DNA of 64,000 nt from Lepidurus packardi (taxonomy: Eukaryota > Arthropoda > Branchiopoda > Notostraca > Triopsidae): positions 5,972,565-6,036,564 of the forward strand of contig JAKZAN010000001.1 in NCBI GenBank assembly GCA_023053545.1, read 5' to 3'. Each line of letters starts with the position of its first letter. Position 1 is the first letter of the stretch. The notes under the pieces were generated by a model, which saw nothing but the letters and a program-made list of their open reading frames with translations, was not told the DNA's origin and searched no databases. Positions 1-8,172 of the stretch are shown one piece after another. A program made the translations under genes and the position numbers.

Positions 1-337
1 AGGTGATTAACGAAAGATGAGCTGATTAACGGGGAAAAACGACCAGCTTGAGCCGTTCGACCTATTAGATATATTTTACTATGTGTTTTGCTCAGATATC
101 TCAATTTTACCAGCCGATATGGCTAAAGAAAAGAACTTCCGCAGAAAAATACCACAGGCAGCCATTTTTTGGTCCGGATAATAGATACGCGAAACGCGAC
201 TTAGTGACTAGTAAAAACAGGCAGCACTGCAATTGGCCTAACACCTAAAGCCTTCCCAATGGAATGTGCTTCTGCTCTTTCGCGGTTCTCTTCGGTTTTC
301 CCCACTTGAATATTCTTGTCATATGATTGCCTCGCCG
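1..337. other. Non-coding left flank of the large transposon
   Basis: I see no gene here. Open frames that run into 346-488 come from the GGGCCC-rich inverted end of the transposon. Since the transposon inserted just upstream of ESD, this stretch was probably part of the original ESD upstream region, now pushed about 6.7 kb away (inference). Confidence 0.5.
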
Positions 338-345
338 CAAATTTT

Positions 346-488
346 GGGTAGGGGACGAACGGGCCCAGTTCCAAACTGGGCCCGTTCAACTGCACACCTT
401 GGCCAAACGGGCCCAGTGCCAAAAGGGCCCATCCATTGACCAAACGGGCCCAGTCAACAGACCAAACGGGCCCACTATTTTGAAACAT
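346..488 (+). repeat. Left terminal inverted repeat with six GGGCCC motifs
   Basis: This is the inverted counterpart of 6911-7040. It contains six GGGCCC hexamers, mostly inside the repeated unit CCAAACGGGCCCA. The outermost bases and the inner 90 bp match the other end closely, while the section around 368-405 is rearranged. The target duplication CAAATTTT lies just outside at 338-345. Repeated subterminal palindromes of this kind are typical transposase-binding sites in other DNA transposons (inference here). Confidence 0.85.
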
Positions 489-605
489 TGCAAACACCCT
501 GTTGAGCTGTTTTCTGGACTCAGGGAACAACACACGATATGGGTAAGACACGACATGTAAATATTTGCAAACATATCTATTGTATTGTAACATATGTGTA
601 ATGAA

Positions 606-967
606 GTATTTATCGTTTTTTGTATTATTTTCCACTTAGAATGGCCCAGAAGAAATCAACTGGAAGCGGAAGTTTTGCCCAAAACTATATTAAAAAACTA
701 AGTCTAAGAAGTGGCGACTGAAGTATAGTACGACTGTTAGCTGGATTGGGATGGACTTTATATAAGACTGGACAAGAGCATACTAAATATTTATAGCAAT
801 ACTTCTTTATACGAGTTTTCACATCGACCTGCTGTATTTATCGTTCTTTGTATTGTTTTCTTTGTAGAATGGTCGAGAAAAAATCCAACTCGAAGAGGAA
901 GTCTTGCCCTATAACTATGCGCCAGTAATGACTATGTAATCCGACAGTATAGCTGGTTTGGAAATTT
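606..967 (+). repeat. Two diverged direct copies of a ~150 bp unit
   Basis: The segment at 606-752 resembles 834-967. Both contain a pyrimidine tract ending in TAG, then a short frame starting ATGG (at 640 and 868) that encodes K/S-rich peptides of about 20-30 residues, then a matching stretch ending near AGCTGG. By eye the first 85 bp agree at about 80%. The short frames are probably not genes. Confidence 0.55.
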
Positions 968-1060
968 TTTGCCCTGTTATGGAGTACTTCCGTATTCTTC
1001 ATTATTACCATTGAGTGCTACATGAATCTATTGGTACCACTCACCGCTTGGCGGCGCTTA

Positions 1061-1240
1061 TTATTTTACTCCAAAAGGGTAACAAAAAATGGCTCTCGAG
1101 CCGGCATGGATTATTTTACTCCAAAAGGATTACAAAAAATGGCTCTCGAGCCGGCATGGATTAATTAACTCCAAAAGGGTAACGAAAAATGGCTCTCGAG
1201 CCGGCATGGGTTGTTTTACTCCAAATGTTATACGAAAAAT
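1061..1240 (+). repeat. 50-bp tandem repeat, about 3.6 copies
   Basis: Units start at 1061, 1111, 1161 and 1211. Each holds ACTCCAAAAGG, an A-rich stretch and ATGGCTCTCGAGCCGGCATGG. Units 1 and 2 are nearly identical and the fourth decays after about 30 bp. The period of 50 bp does not keep a reading frame across copies. Confidence 0.85.
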
Positions 1241-1304
1241 GCCTGCCTCTCGAACACGTTCTCCGGATTTAAGTACATACGTACGTAATGTACCCCCGAG
1301 TCAA

Positions 1305-1591
1305 AAATGACACTATAGTGTGTCACTGGCCAACAATGAATTTGTCTTTTTTCAGCTAATGGAGTGAAAGAAAGAGCAAGTTTTAACGACTCTCATGAGA
1401 ATCGTTAACCTAATGTAACCTATAACCTAACCTAAGGTAACCTAATCAAACTTAAGCTAACCTAACCTAACCTATCCTAACCTAAACTAATGCATTTCCA
1501 ATCCAACTACCACTTTTGAACTCGCGTGACACCCGTTTGTCATTCGTTCTCCGAGAACGTTTTGAAATAATAATACACACTAGTGTCATTT
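1305..1591. mobile_element. MITE-like element, copy A, with an expanded CCTAA tract
   Basis: The ends are imperfect inverted repeats: TGACACTATAGTGTGTCA near 1308, and CACTAGTGTCATT near 1578-1590 read in reverse. The body matches 37061-37250 in a p190RhoGAP intron, sharing GGAGTGAAAGAAAG and TTTCCAATCCAACTACCA. Here the middle (about 1404-1488) is expanded into degenerate CCTAACCTAA pentamers, the arthropod telomere unit, whereas copy B has only about two units. It is nested inside the large transposon. It has no coding capacity. Confidence 0.6.
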
Positions 1592-2353
1592 CTATCTCAT
1601 AGTTCCGGAACTGGAGAACATGTTGGCCTTCTCTAGCTGGCATGGCCGAGCCCCCTTGGCAACTGTTTAAGCCGTTATGACGTCATATGAAAAGTAACCG
1701 GGCGACGTCATAGCAGAAGAAACCTGTACATGACGTCATATGAAAATAATTGATTGTTTTGCATTTGTTTAACGTATTTGTTTGTCAATGAGTTGAATTG
1801 ATTTATCGATGATATACAATACATCTATATAGTCATGGGTGTTATATTGTCTTATTTATTTATTTTTTCGTAATAAAGTTATTTGATCGTTTGCTCGCAT
1901 CAGCCCATAGAATTTTATGTGCGTAGTTTTCACATTAGCGAAATAAAGAAGTATAACTAAATGAACTTTTGCATGACTTATAAAGAAAAACTAGTGGTAG
2001 TTGTCGTTGCTGAAAAGTATGGGAAATGATGAGTCAAGGAAGTCAAAACGTTTTTGCTCCCAGAGATACGAACACCGGCATAGAACGCAAAGGGTCTTCT
2101 ACCAAGTTTGCTCCTCGCCTGTCATAAGCGCTTCAGATTTATGAGCTTTGAGGAACAACTCGGACGCTCGGCGAGGACCTCAGTGTTACCGTGAGATGAG
2201 TAAAAGTTGTCGAAACTCACCCTATGTAGAAGTTTGCTGGAGACGGAGGGAAATAAAAACGTTACATATTGGTCGACTACAAGACTAGGCTCCGCTTCAA
2301 GCCTTATGTACTCCTTTTTGCGAGCTCATAACGTTCCCAACCCTGATAGTGAA
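1592..2353. other. Non-coding interior of the large transposon
   Basis: I see no gene in this stretch. It should contain the promoter of the CCHC gene that starts at 2354, but I see no clear core promoter motif. Confidence 0.4.
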
Positions 2354-2808
2354 ATGGCGGACCAGCAAACAGAAGGTATAAGCTCTGACTACTCGTCGTT
2401 TAAGTGTGTTTTTGGCACTAATTAATTTGTTTACCTTAATTGCAGAAGACCAACGTAATGAAGTTGCCGCAGTGGCCGATGGAGAATACCAATTGGCTTT
2501 TTTTAAGGGGTTGATGGGGGCTGCAGTGGGTGCTGCAGTCACTGCAGCCCTCCAACATGGAGTGAACCCCGAGGCGGTGGAGGCGATTGCCCGCGGGGCA
2601 GCGGACGGAGTGGGCCCAAGGCTGGGAAGTATCCGCCGCCCGAGAGCGTAAGTTTTTGATTATCCTCTAATTATGCAGAAAACTTATGCTTTATTTTAGT
2701 TTTCGAGGTTACTGCAGCAATTGTAAAGCACGCGGTCACCAAGCGCACAGCTGTAAAGCCCCGGCTGCCCGAGTACAGGAAAAAAAAACAGCACAAGAAA
2801 TGAAGTGA
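2354..2808 (+). CDS. Small CCHC zinc-knuckle protein carried by the transposon
   Basis: The coding exons are 2354-2375, 2446-2647 and 2700-2808. Both introns (70 and 52 bp) are GT-AG, phases agree, and the result is a protein of about 110 residues starting MADQQTEEDQRNEV. The middle has an alanine/glycine helix with GxxxG-like spacing (FFKGLMGAAVGAAVTAAL) and an acidic-to-basic linker. The carboxyl end has CSNCKARGHQAHSC, an exact C-x2-C-x4-H-x4-C knuckle, followed by a lysine-rich tail. AATAAA at 2823-2828 is a likely poly(A) signal. Zinc knuckles of this type bind single-stranded nucleic acid in other families. I do not recognise the protein itself. It lies within the inverted ends and converges on the OTU gene. 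It could be an accessory transposition protein or a host-derived passenger. Confidence 0.6.
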
Positions 2809-2828
2809 AAATGTAGTTTTGTAATAAA

Positions 2829-3374
2829 AATTACCTCACTCAGCTTACCATGCGTTTACTTCATGAAATCCCTTAATATTTTCTTAAAATTGTTACACAT
2901 ATTTCTATTTAGTCGTTGATTGGGGTTTTTGGGAAACATTCCTTCCGTACACAAGAAGTTTTCTTACGGATCTTATGGTTCGAATTAGCAAAAGGTACGA
3001 CTAGTTATCTGGGCAAGAAGTAAAGTTATAGTCCGACAAGGATTTGAGAAACTGACACAATGAAATACAAATGGCCATGGAAGTCCCGAATCTCTAGTTA
3101 GTATCAACGTAATTCAGACAACACCTCTAGGAGCAAAATACTAAATGCAATAGTTTTATTCTACAATGCAGTTCAGCTTTTGCCTCTAAAAATGGGTCCC
3201 CCTGGAACCCGATGTCTCTTGGAACAAAACGTTTCGTTTGGCCGTAGCTACGAATTTGTTAAGTTCACTTTGACATCTTTACTTCTTCACATCATCTCTT
3301 CGTACATCCAATATGAACAGGTCAAATAATAATAACGCGAAAAACATAAGAAGAGAACAAAAAGTGAAACGTGC
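2829..3374. other. Spacer between the two convergent transposon genes
   Basis: I see no coding region. It presumably holds both 3' ends. It is AT-rich and I see no repeat. Confidence 0.4.
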
Positions 3375-5999
3375 TTATATCTTTTTTAGGCAAGGTTGAC
3401 ACAGGTATAGTAAATCTTCTAGATCATCAGGCAACAAATCTAAAAGCTTTAAATGAGGCTGCACCTTATTGGCACAGTAAGCATGATGCCACGTCCCGCA
3501 TTCACTACAAGCAACCCAATTGTCTACACCAAACTCACTAGTAGGAGCATTTCTTTGCAAGCATAAATAACAGAATTGAGCAACCGTACTTCTCAGGACA
3601 GAGCCAGGATCTGCAAACCCATACTTTTCATAAACATCAGCTCCTTTGCTATTGTACGGTTTCCGAGTTGAATAAAATTCTCTTTGGGGTATGAGCCTGG
3701 AATTAGGACCAACTTTTATAACAGACTGGAATGTCTTTTGAATGATGGCTTCATCAGGCCTTTTGCCTATCATAGCTACACTGTGCAGAGCAGAATCCAT
3801 TTCTAAAAGCTGCTGATAAGTAAGACCTCGTTGAAGCGACCTTGCAACACAGGCCATGTTGTCCGTGATTCGTTTTTCTAATGCCGAACGGGTTTCTCTT
3901 CCCTTGGCTAGTCTCTTGTTTGGACTATTATAACTTTCCTTACAATCTACAATAGCTGCATTTTTAACGTGGGAGTGCCGCAAATGGTCAGGCAAATCGG
4001 GTACAACTTTGTGGATATGTTTGCACACATACCAGGGTATGGCACGTTTACCCATGCTACGATTTTTGTAAGAAAAGGACCGATTACACATATAAGTCGT
4101 CGTAGTGAAGCTTGTGTGACGACGAGCTCCCCTTCGGCTAACGAAAGAAACTCCGTCAGCTTTTTCTAACTCTGTTTTCCAGAGTTCAAAAGTATTTCTG
4201 TCATGAAATGTGCTGCTTTCAATTTTACAATGGAAGCTATGCTTAATCCTAACATGTGCAACGTATTCTACCAGCTTATTCACTGCTAAGCCACAATACC
4301 AACAAATTATCCGTTTAGTGTTCTGTTTTACTGTTCGTGAATCAAATTTTCGATCACCCGAATCGCTATCTTCGGAAAATATGACAGCACTGTCACTGGC
4401 GTCTTGTTCGGAGTCCTGAGATTTCGTTTCTTTACTATCATCAGATTCAGCCCTGCTTAATAGTGGCTCAACTTCTTCTTCTACCTCAAGTTCTTCTTCT
4501 ATATAAGGTACTGGGTCGGACTGCGAAGAACCTGACTTTCCTTCAGGAACTAATGAGACAGAGACTATTCTCTCGTTCGAAGTTTTATTGCTTACAGGAC
4601 CTTTAAATTTTGTTTTTAAAGAACTATGTACCACCTCAATATGACGTTCAAGCCCATACTTCCTAGCAAACCTTTTCCCACACTTACTGCAAACATTCTT
4701 TGCTTCTTTAAGCATGTTGCATCTTGCCAAACGTACGTGACGCTCTAAGTTAAATACCCTCGTGAACTCGGCTTTGCATTTTTTGCACCTTAACTCAGCT
4801 TGATTCTGTTGTTGTTCAATTTGAGAATCAACAGAACATGTGACAATATCACTGACTGACCTACGTTTAGGCAAACTAGAATCTCCTTTACGTTTTGTTT
4901 CGGTATTCCTTTCTTTACTGTTGGGATTCTCGAAATCACTGTCCGACTCTTGCTTTATTTCTCCAACAGGTCTAGCAACGACCAGATCAATAACGCTAAC
5001 TTCATCTGACTTATTTGCTGTTTTACCTTTTGTCCTCGACAATTTAGCACCTTTGCGACTAGCTGCAATTTTGAAACTGCGATCTGCAAACTGACCAGAA
5101 TACGGACTAGAACTGACCACCTTTGGGCAAAGTGGTACAAAATGTTTCGGCTGCCAACCACACGCAAGAACTGACCGCCCTTCTTTCTTCTGCAAATGTG
5201 CTTCCACGTTTCCACCACACCATAAAATTTGGAGAATTTCTGGGCTGTTGCAACCAATAGGGACAAAATTCATATTGAAATGCAAGGCAGGGTGATGCGT
5301 ACTACTTGAGGGAACATCGACAACTGGATAAACTGACTCTACGGTCCTATGACAAACATTGGCCAAGGCAGCGAAAGACACTAATGACGCGTATTGCCCT
5401 GACTTTGCCTGCTCCATCGCATAAATAACTATAGTCTTTTGCGCGTTCCCGATATCAGTGTTTGGGAACTCCAGACCAGGAAACAGAAAGCGCGTCATAT
5501 AAATGCCAGTAAAATTCACCATGTTAGCAATTTGGTTGTCACTGACATAACCAAGACCTGGATCTGAATAAAGCTGACTATTTGTCATTAATTCAACGAC
5601 AATTCGACAACGAATCTCATCGGCATGATCTTCATTAGCAAACAATATCAGCGAAGCTGAATTATAAAAGCAATTCCCATTTCCTTGACTTTTCAAAGCA
5701 GTAAATCCATCACGGAAGCGACTTGGAATGATTTCACAAGCAGATTCATCATTACCAACATAGCACAGAGATTCTGGCAGTGCCAAAATAGTTGGCAGTT
5801 CAATTCCTCTAAACTCTTCCCTATACTCCAAACACAATGTCTCGAAACTACTCAACTTTTCTTGACTAATCAAGATTTTTTCGAGAGAAATATTAGAAAA
5901 CGCAGCAGCAGGTAAATCTGCTGTTTTTCGCAAATTTCCTAGACATTCCATAAATCTCTGAAGCCTCCCAATCCCTCTGAAGCCTAAAACAGAAACCAT
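3375..5999 (-). CDS. OTU-type protease / C2H2 zinc finger / PHD-like protein of the transposon (874 aa)
   Basis: One uninterrupted frame from an ATG at 5999 to the stop at 3375. Residues about 95-290 look like an OTU cysteine protease domain of the vertnin-related kind: GNGNCFYNSAS carries the expected catalytic Cys110, and PKHFVPL near 284-290 supplies the expected His286. Next come an acidic/basic linker, a C2HC finger (405-427), a C2H2 finger (437-458), an acidic stretch (500-545) and another C2H2 finger (566-587). Then follows a region with FELWKTELEK and TYMCNRS that resembles the amino-terminal zinc domain of invertebrate Mutator-like proteins. The last 70 residues hold C809/C812, C830/C833, WHH 837-839, C842 and C867/C870, a PHD-like cross-brace. 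No DDE core is visible. OTU enzymes remove ubiquitin; here the activity is only inferred. It could be the transposase with an unrecognised core, or a passenger. Confidence 0.75.
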   Translation of the reverse strand: MVSVLGFRGIGRLQRFMECLGNLRKTADLPAAAFSNISLEKILISQEKLSSFETLCLEYREEFRGIELPTILALPESLCYVGNDESACEIIPSRFRDGFTALKSQGNGNCFYNSASLILFANEDHADEIRCRIVVELMTNSQLYSDPGLGYVSDNQIANMVNFTGIYMTRFLFPGLEFPNTDIGNAQKTIVIYAMEQAKSGQYASLVSFAALANVCHRTVESVYPVVDVPSSSTHHPALHFNMNFVPIGCNSPEILQILWCGGNVEAHLQKKEGRSVLACGWQPKHFVPLCPKVVSSSPYSGQFADRSFKIAASRKGAKLSRTKGKTANKSDEVSVIDLVVARPVGEIKQESDSDFENPNSKERNTETKRKGDSSLPKRRSVSDIVTCSVDSQIEQQQNQAELRCKKCKAEFTRVFNLERHVRLARCNMLKEAKNVCSKCGKRFARKYGLERHIEVVHSSLKTKFKGPVSNKTSNERIVSVSLVPEGKSGSSQSDPVPYIEEELEVEEEVEPLLSRAESDDSKETKSQDSEQDASDSAVIFSEDSDSGDRKFDSRTVKQNTKRIICWYCGLAVNKLVEYVAHVRIKHSFHCKIESSTFHDRNTFELWKTELEKADGVSFVSRRGARRHTSFTTTTYMCNRSFSYKNRSMGKRAIPWYVCKHIHKVVPDLPDHLRHSHVKNAAIVDCKESYNSPNKRLAKGRETRSALEKRITDNMACVARSLQRGLTYQQLLEMDSALHSVAMIGKRPDEAIIQKTFQSVIKVGPNSRLIPQREFYSTRKPYNSKGADVYEKYGFADPGSVLRSTVAQFCYLCLQRNAPTSEFGVDNWVACSECGTWHHAYCANKVQPHLKLLDLLPDDLEDLLYLCQPCLKKI

Positions 6000-6910
6000 T
6001 TTTGTCTACTTTTAATGTCTTAGACTCAAGACAGCAAGCTAAAGCGGGAAAAAAAGAAGCGAAAAGGAGTGAAAACAAAACAAACAATGGAAGAAAAACC
6101 AAGCAAACATGCAGAAAAAGAGCAAATAATGAAGGAGAAATAATAAGAAAACGTACCCGACGTAACAAGGGAAGAAAGCGGAACACAGGAATAATGCGGT
6201 TGAAGCAAAAATTCAAGCGTGGCAAGCGTAGAAGGCGAAGGGCACCGCAAGCTTAGGAAGTCGCAAGCAAAATGAGTCATGGGGAACGGTTTGACACTCA
6301 AGTTGGAGACCAGCACCAGCGCGCCTCAGGGAGTTAACATTTGGAGAGTAGACAAACATGAAAGTCAAATGGTACAAGAAAAAAAACTGCCCTTGAAGAG
6401 AATCGAACCCTCTCCACCCTAGCATCAGTAGTTGCCTCTGCCCACTTCACCACTATCTTCCATACTTCTATGTATGCGCCCGTACATTATAACCAAAAGT
6501 CCTTACCCTTTTGGAGTAGTGGTACCAATAGTAACACTGTTGAGTGCTTCCGTATTTTTCACTTTCCTCATGGCGATCTTTAGTGATGTCTGCTTTACTC
6601 TTATTGTAAATGTAAAATGTTTCACGTTTGCACTTATATTCTACACCAATCTGTAACAGAATAAACTATAAAGAATAAACTATATTTAATGAAAAAGCTT
6701 TTGCTCTTTTTCTAGTGTTTCAATAAAGGTTTACTGTTTTGGTGTTTATCATCAGAGTAACTTAAATGTTTGCTGTATTTCTGAAAAATTTATAACTACC
6801 GAATCTTAGACCTTGATTAGGTCAAAACCATTTAATCGGTTTTACAAAATTTTGCTTTGCAAATCCCCATTTTTAAGTTGTAGTTTGGTATAATTATATA
6901 GTTTCAAAAT
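6000..6910. other. Upstream region of the OTU gene, non-coding
   Basis: Positions 6000-6250 are purine-rich on the plus strand, so the OTU gene has a pyrimidine-rich leader. The basic K/R-rich plus-strand frame here is a by-product of that composition. A tRNA-like piece lies at 6380-6470. A 24-bp stretch near 6540-6563 resembles 965-988 (GAGTrCTTCCGTATTyTTCA). I see no other gene. Confidence 0.4.
6380..6470 (-). mobile_element. tRNA-like RNA polymerase III promoter, probable SINE fragment
   Basis: On the minus strand TAGTGGTGAAGTGG (6455-6442) fits a box A, and GGTTCGATTCT (6409-6399) fits a box B, about 35-45 bp apart as in tRNAs. A run of eight or nine T follows shortly after (about 6386-6378), which would terminate polymerase III. 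I cannot fold a clean acceptor stem, so a tRNA-derived SINE head is more likely than a working tRNA gene. Confidence 0.4.
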
Positions 6911-7040
6911 ATGTTTCAAAATAGTGGGCCCGTTTGGTCTGTTGACTGGGCCCGTTTGGTCAATGGATGGGCCCTTTTGGCACTGGGCCCGTTTGGTCAA
7001 GGTGGGCCCGTTTGGGATTGGGCCCGTTCGTCCCTTACCC
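6911..7040 (-). repeat. Right terminal inverted repeat with six GGGCCC motifs
   Basis: This is the inverted partner of 346-488. It carries six GGGCCC hexamers, mostly in TGGGCCCGTTTGG units. The CAAATTTT target duplication follows at 7041-7048, and the ESD start codon at 7086 is only 45 bp beyond the end of the element. Confidence 0.85.
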
Positions 7041-7085
7041 CAAATTTTAGGGTTACAGGTTATAGAATTAAGTTAAATAATAAAT

Positions 7086-8172
7086 ATGGCAATGGATCCA
7101 CACAAACTTACTGAAGTTTCAAGTTGGAAAAGCTTTGGTGGCTTCCAAAAAATATTCTCTCATCGAAGGTACGGTATATACGGTAATGCATGACAAAATT
7201 TGTATTTAAGTGCACACATAATTTAGCTTGTTATTTATTTTATTTTTTGTAGCGACGCCTTGAAGACTGTAACCAGATTTTCCATTTATTTCCCACCTGG
7301 CTTCGAAGCTGAAGGCAGGAAATTCCCTGTGGTGTACTTTCTTTCCGGATTAACCTGCACCGAAGAGAATTTTATACAGAAATCGGGCATTCAGGGTTTG
7401 GCAGCCAAACATGGCTTAGTCGTAGTAGGACCTGACACCAGCCCGCGTAAATTTAATGTTTATTTACATTAAGAGTTCCGACTTCATTAGCCCTTTCCTC
7501 CTAAAATTAGGAGGATGCAACATAGAAGGCGACAAAGATTCTTGGGATTTTGGCGAAGGAGCTGGTTTTTATATAGACGCTGTGGAGGACAAATGGAAAA
7601 CTAACTACAACATGTATTCCTACGTCACTCGTGAACTACCCGAAGTCATAGCTACCAATTTTTGCTTTGTAGACAGCTCTAAGCAATCCATTATGGGTCA
7701 TAGGTAGCGATATCTGGTGAATTTTATTTTCGTTATTTTAATTAACGTCATTCATTTTATTAGTATGGGAGGACATGGAGCCTTGATATGCTCCTTGAAA
7801 AGCCCCGGTAAATATCGTGCGGTCTCTGCTTTTGCTCCTATATGCAACCCGATTAATTGCCCGTGGGGCAAGAAGGTGTTCGGAGGGTACATGGGAGCTG
7901 ATCAGGAACTATGGAAGCAATACGATGCTTGTGAGTTGGCGAAGAACTACAAGGGACCGTCTTTACCAGTTTTGATTGATCAAGGAAGCGATGATAAGTT
8001 TTATAAAGAAAAACAGCTTCTCCCTGAGAATCTAACGTCGGCTGGTTCAAATACCGACGTTCAAATTAATTTGCGTTTTCAAGAAGGTTATGACCACGGT
8101 TATTTTTTTATTGCTTCGTTTCTAGAAAGTCACATGGAATTTCATGCAAAAGAATTGACCACGTCTGCTTAA
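7086..8172 (+). CDS. ESD: S-formylglutathione hydrolase (esterase D)
   Basis: Hydrolyses S-formylglutathione to glutathione and formate, the last step of glutathione-dependent formaldehyde detoxification in the cytosol. Exons are 7086-7168, 7253-7446, 7511-7703 and 7764-8172. All introns are GT-AG, giving 292 residues (human 282). The protein matches the family throughout: [38 protein letters not shown] and [12 protein letters not shown]. The nucleophile motif GHSMGGHGA places Ser157 across the third intron. DQGSDDKF and [11 protein letters not shown] (His268) complete the triad. The start ATG (or the second ATG two codons on) leads directly into the conserved [15 protein letters not shown] lies at 8443. 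The transposon end 45 bp upstream means the present promoter or 5' UTR must overlap transposon DNA. Confidence 0.95.

Larger units (their letters stand above)
346..7040. mobile_element. 6.7 kb DNA transposon with 130-140 bp inverted ends, 8-bp target duplication and two cargo genes
   Basis: The ends are inverted copies. The left end starts GGGTAGGGGACGAACGGGCC, and the right end read in reverse starts GGGTAAGGGACGAACGGGCC. Both are flanked by the same 8 bp, CAAATTTT, at 338-345 and 7041-7048, which fits a target-site duplication. Inside are a three-exon CCHC gene (2354-2808, plus) and a single-exon 874-codon OTU/zinc-finger/PHD gene (5999-3375, minus), arranged tail to tail, together with tandem and dispersed repeats. 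I recognise no DDE transposase, integrase or polymerase. An 8-bp duplication occurs in hAT, Mutator-like, P, Merlin and Zisupton families, so the superfamily stays open. The large protein has a region like the amino-terminal zinc domain of invertebrate Mutator-like proteins, which makes a Mutator-like or KDZ affiliation my best guess. Nearly intact ends, an exact duplication and an open long frame suggest a fairly recent insertion. Confidence 0.8.

Noticed and set aside
201-635. Open frames on both strands across the left inverted end
   Set aside because: They are made by the GGGCCC repeat units and have no start context or family likeness. The right end gives matching frames.
1404-1488. True interstitial telomere or fusion point
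   Set aside because: The pentamers are degenerate and sit inside a MITE whose other copy has a two-unit seed, so local expansion explains them better.
4955-5266. Minus-strand 103-codon frame inside the OTU gene
   Set aside because: A shadow frame of the long gene with no independent support.
6002-6256. Arginine/lysine-rich frame on the plus strand
   Set aside because: Purine-rich composition forces K/R/E codons. It does not begin with ATG and lies antisense in the leader of the OTU gene.
346-7040. Reading the 6.7 kb element as a Polinton/Maverick
   Set aside because: No polymerase B, integrase, capsid or packaging gene is visible. The target duplication is 8 bp rather than 6, and the ends are of a different type.
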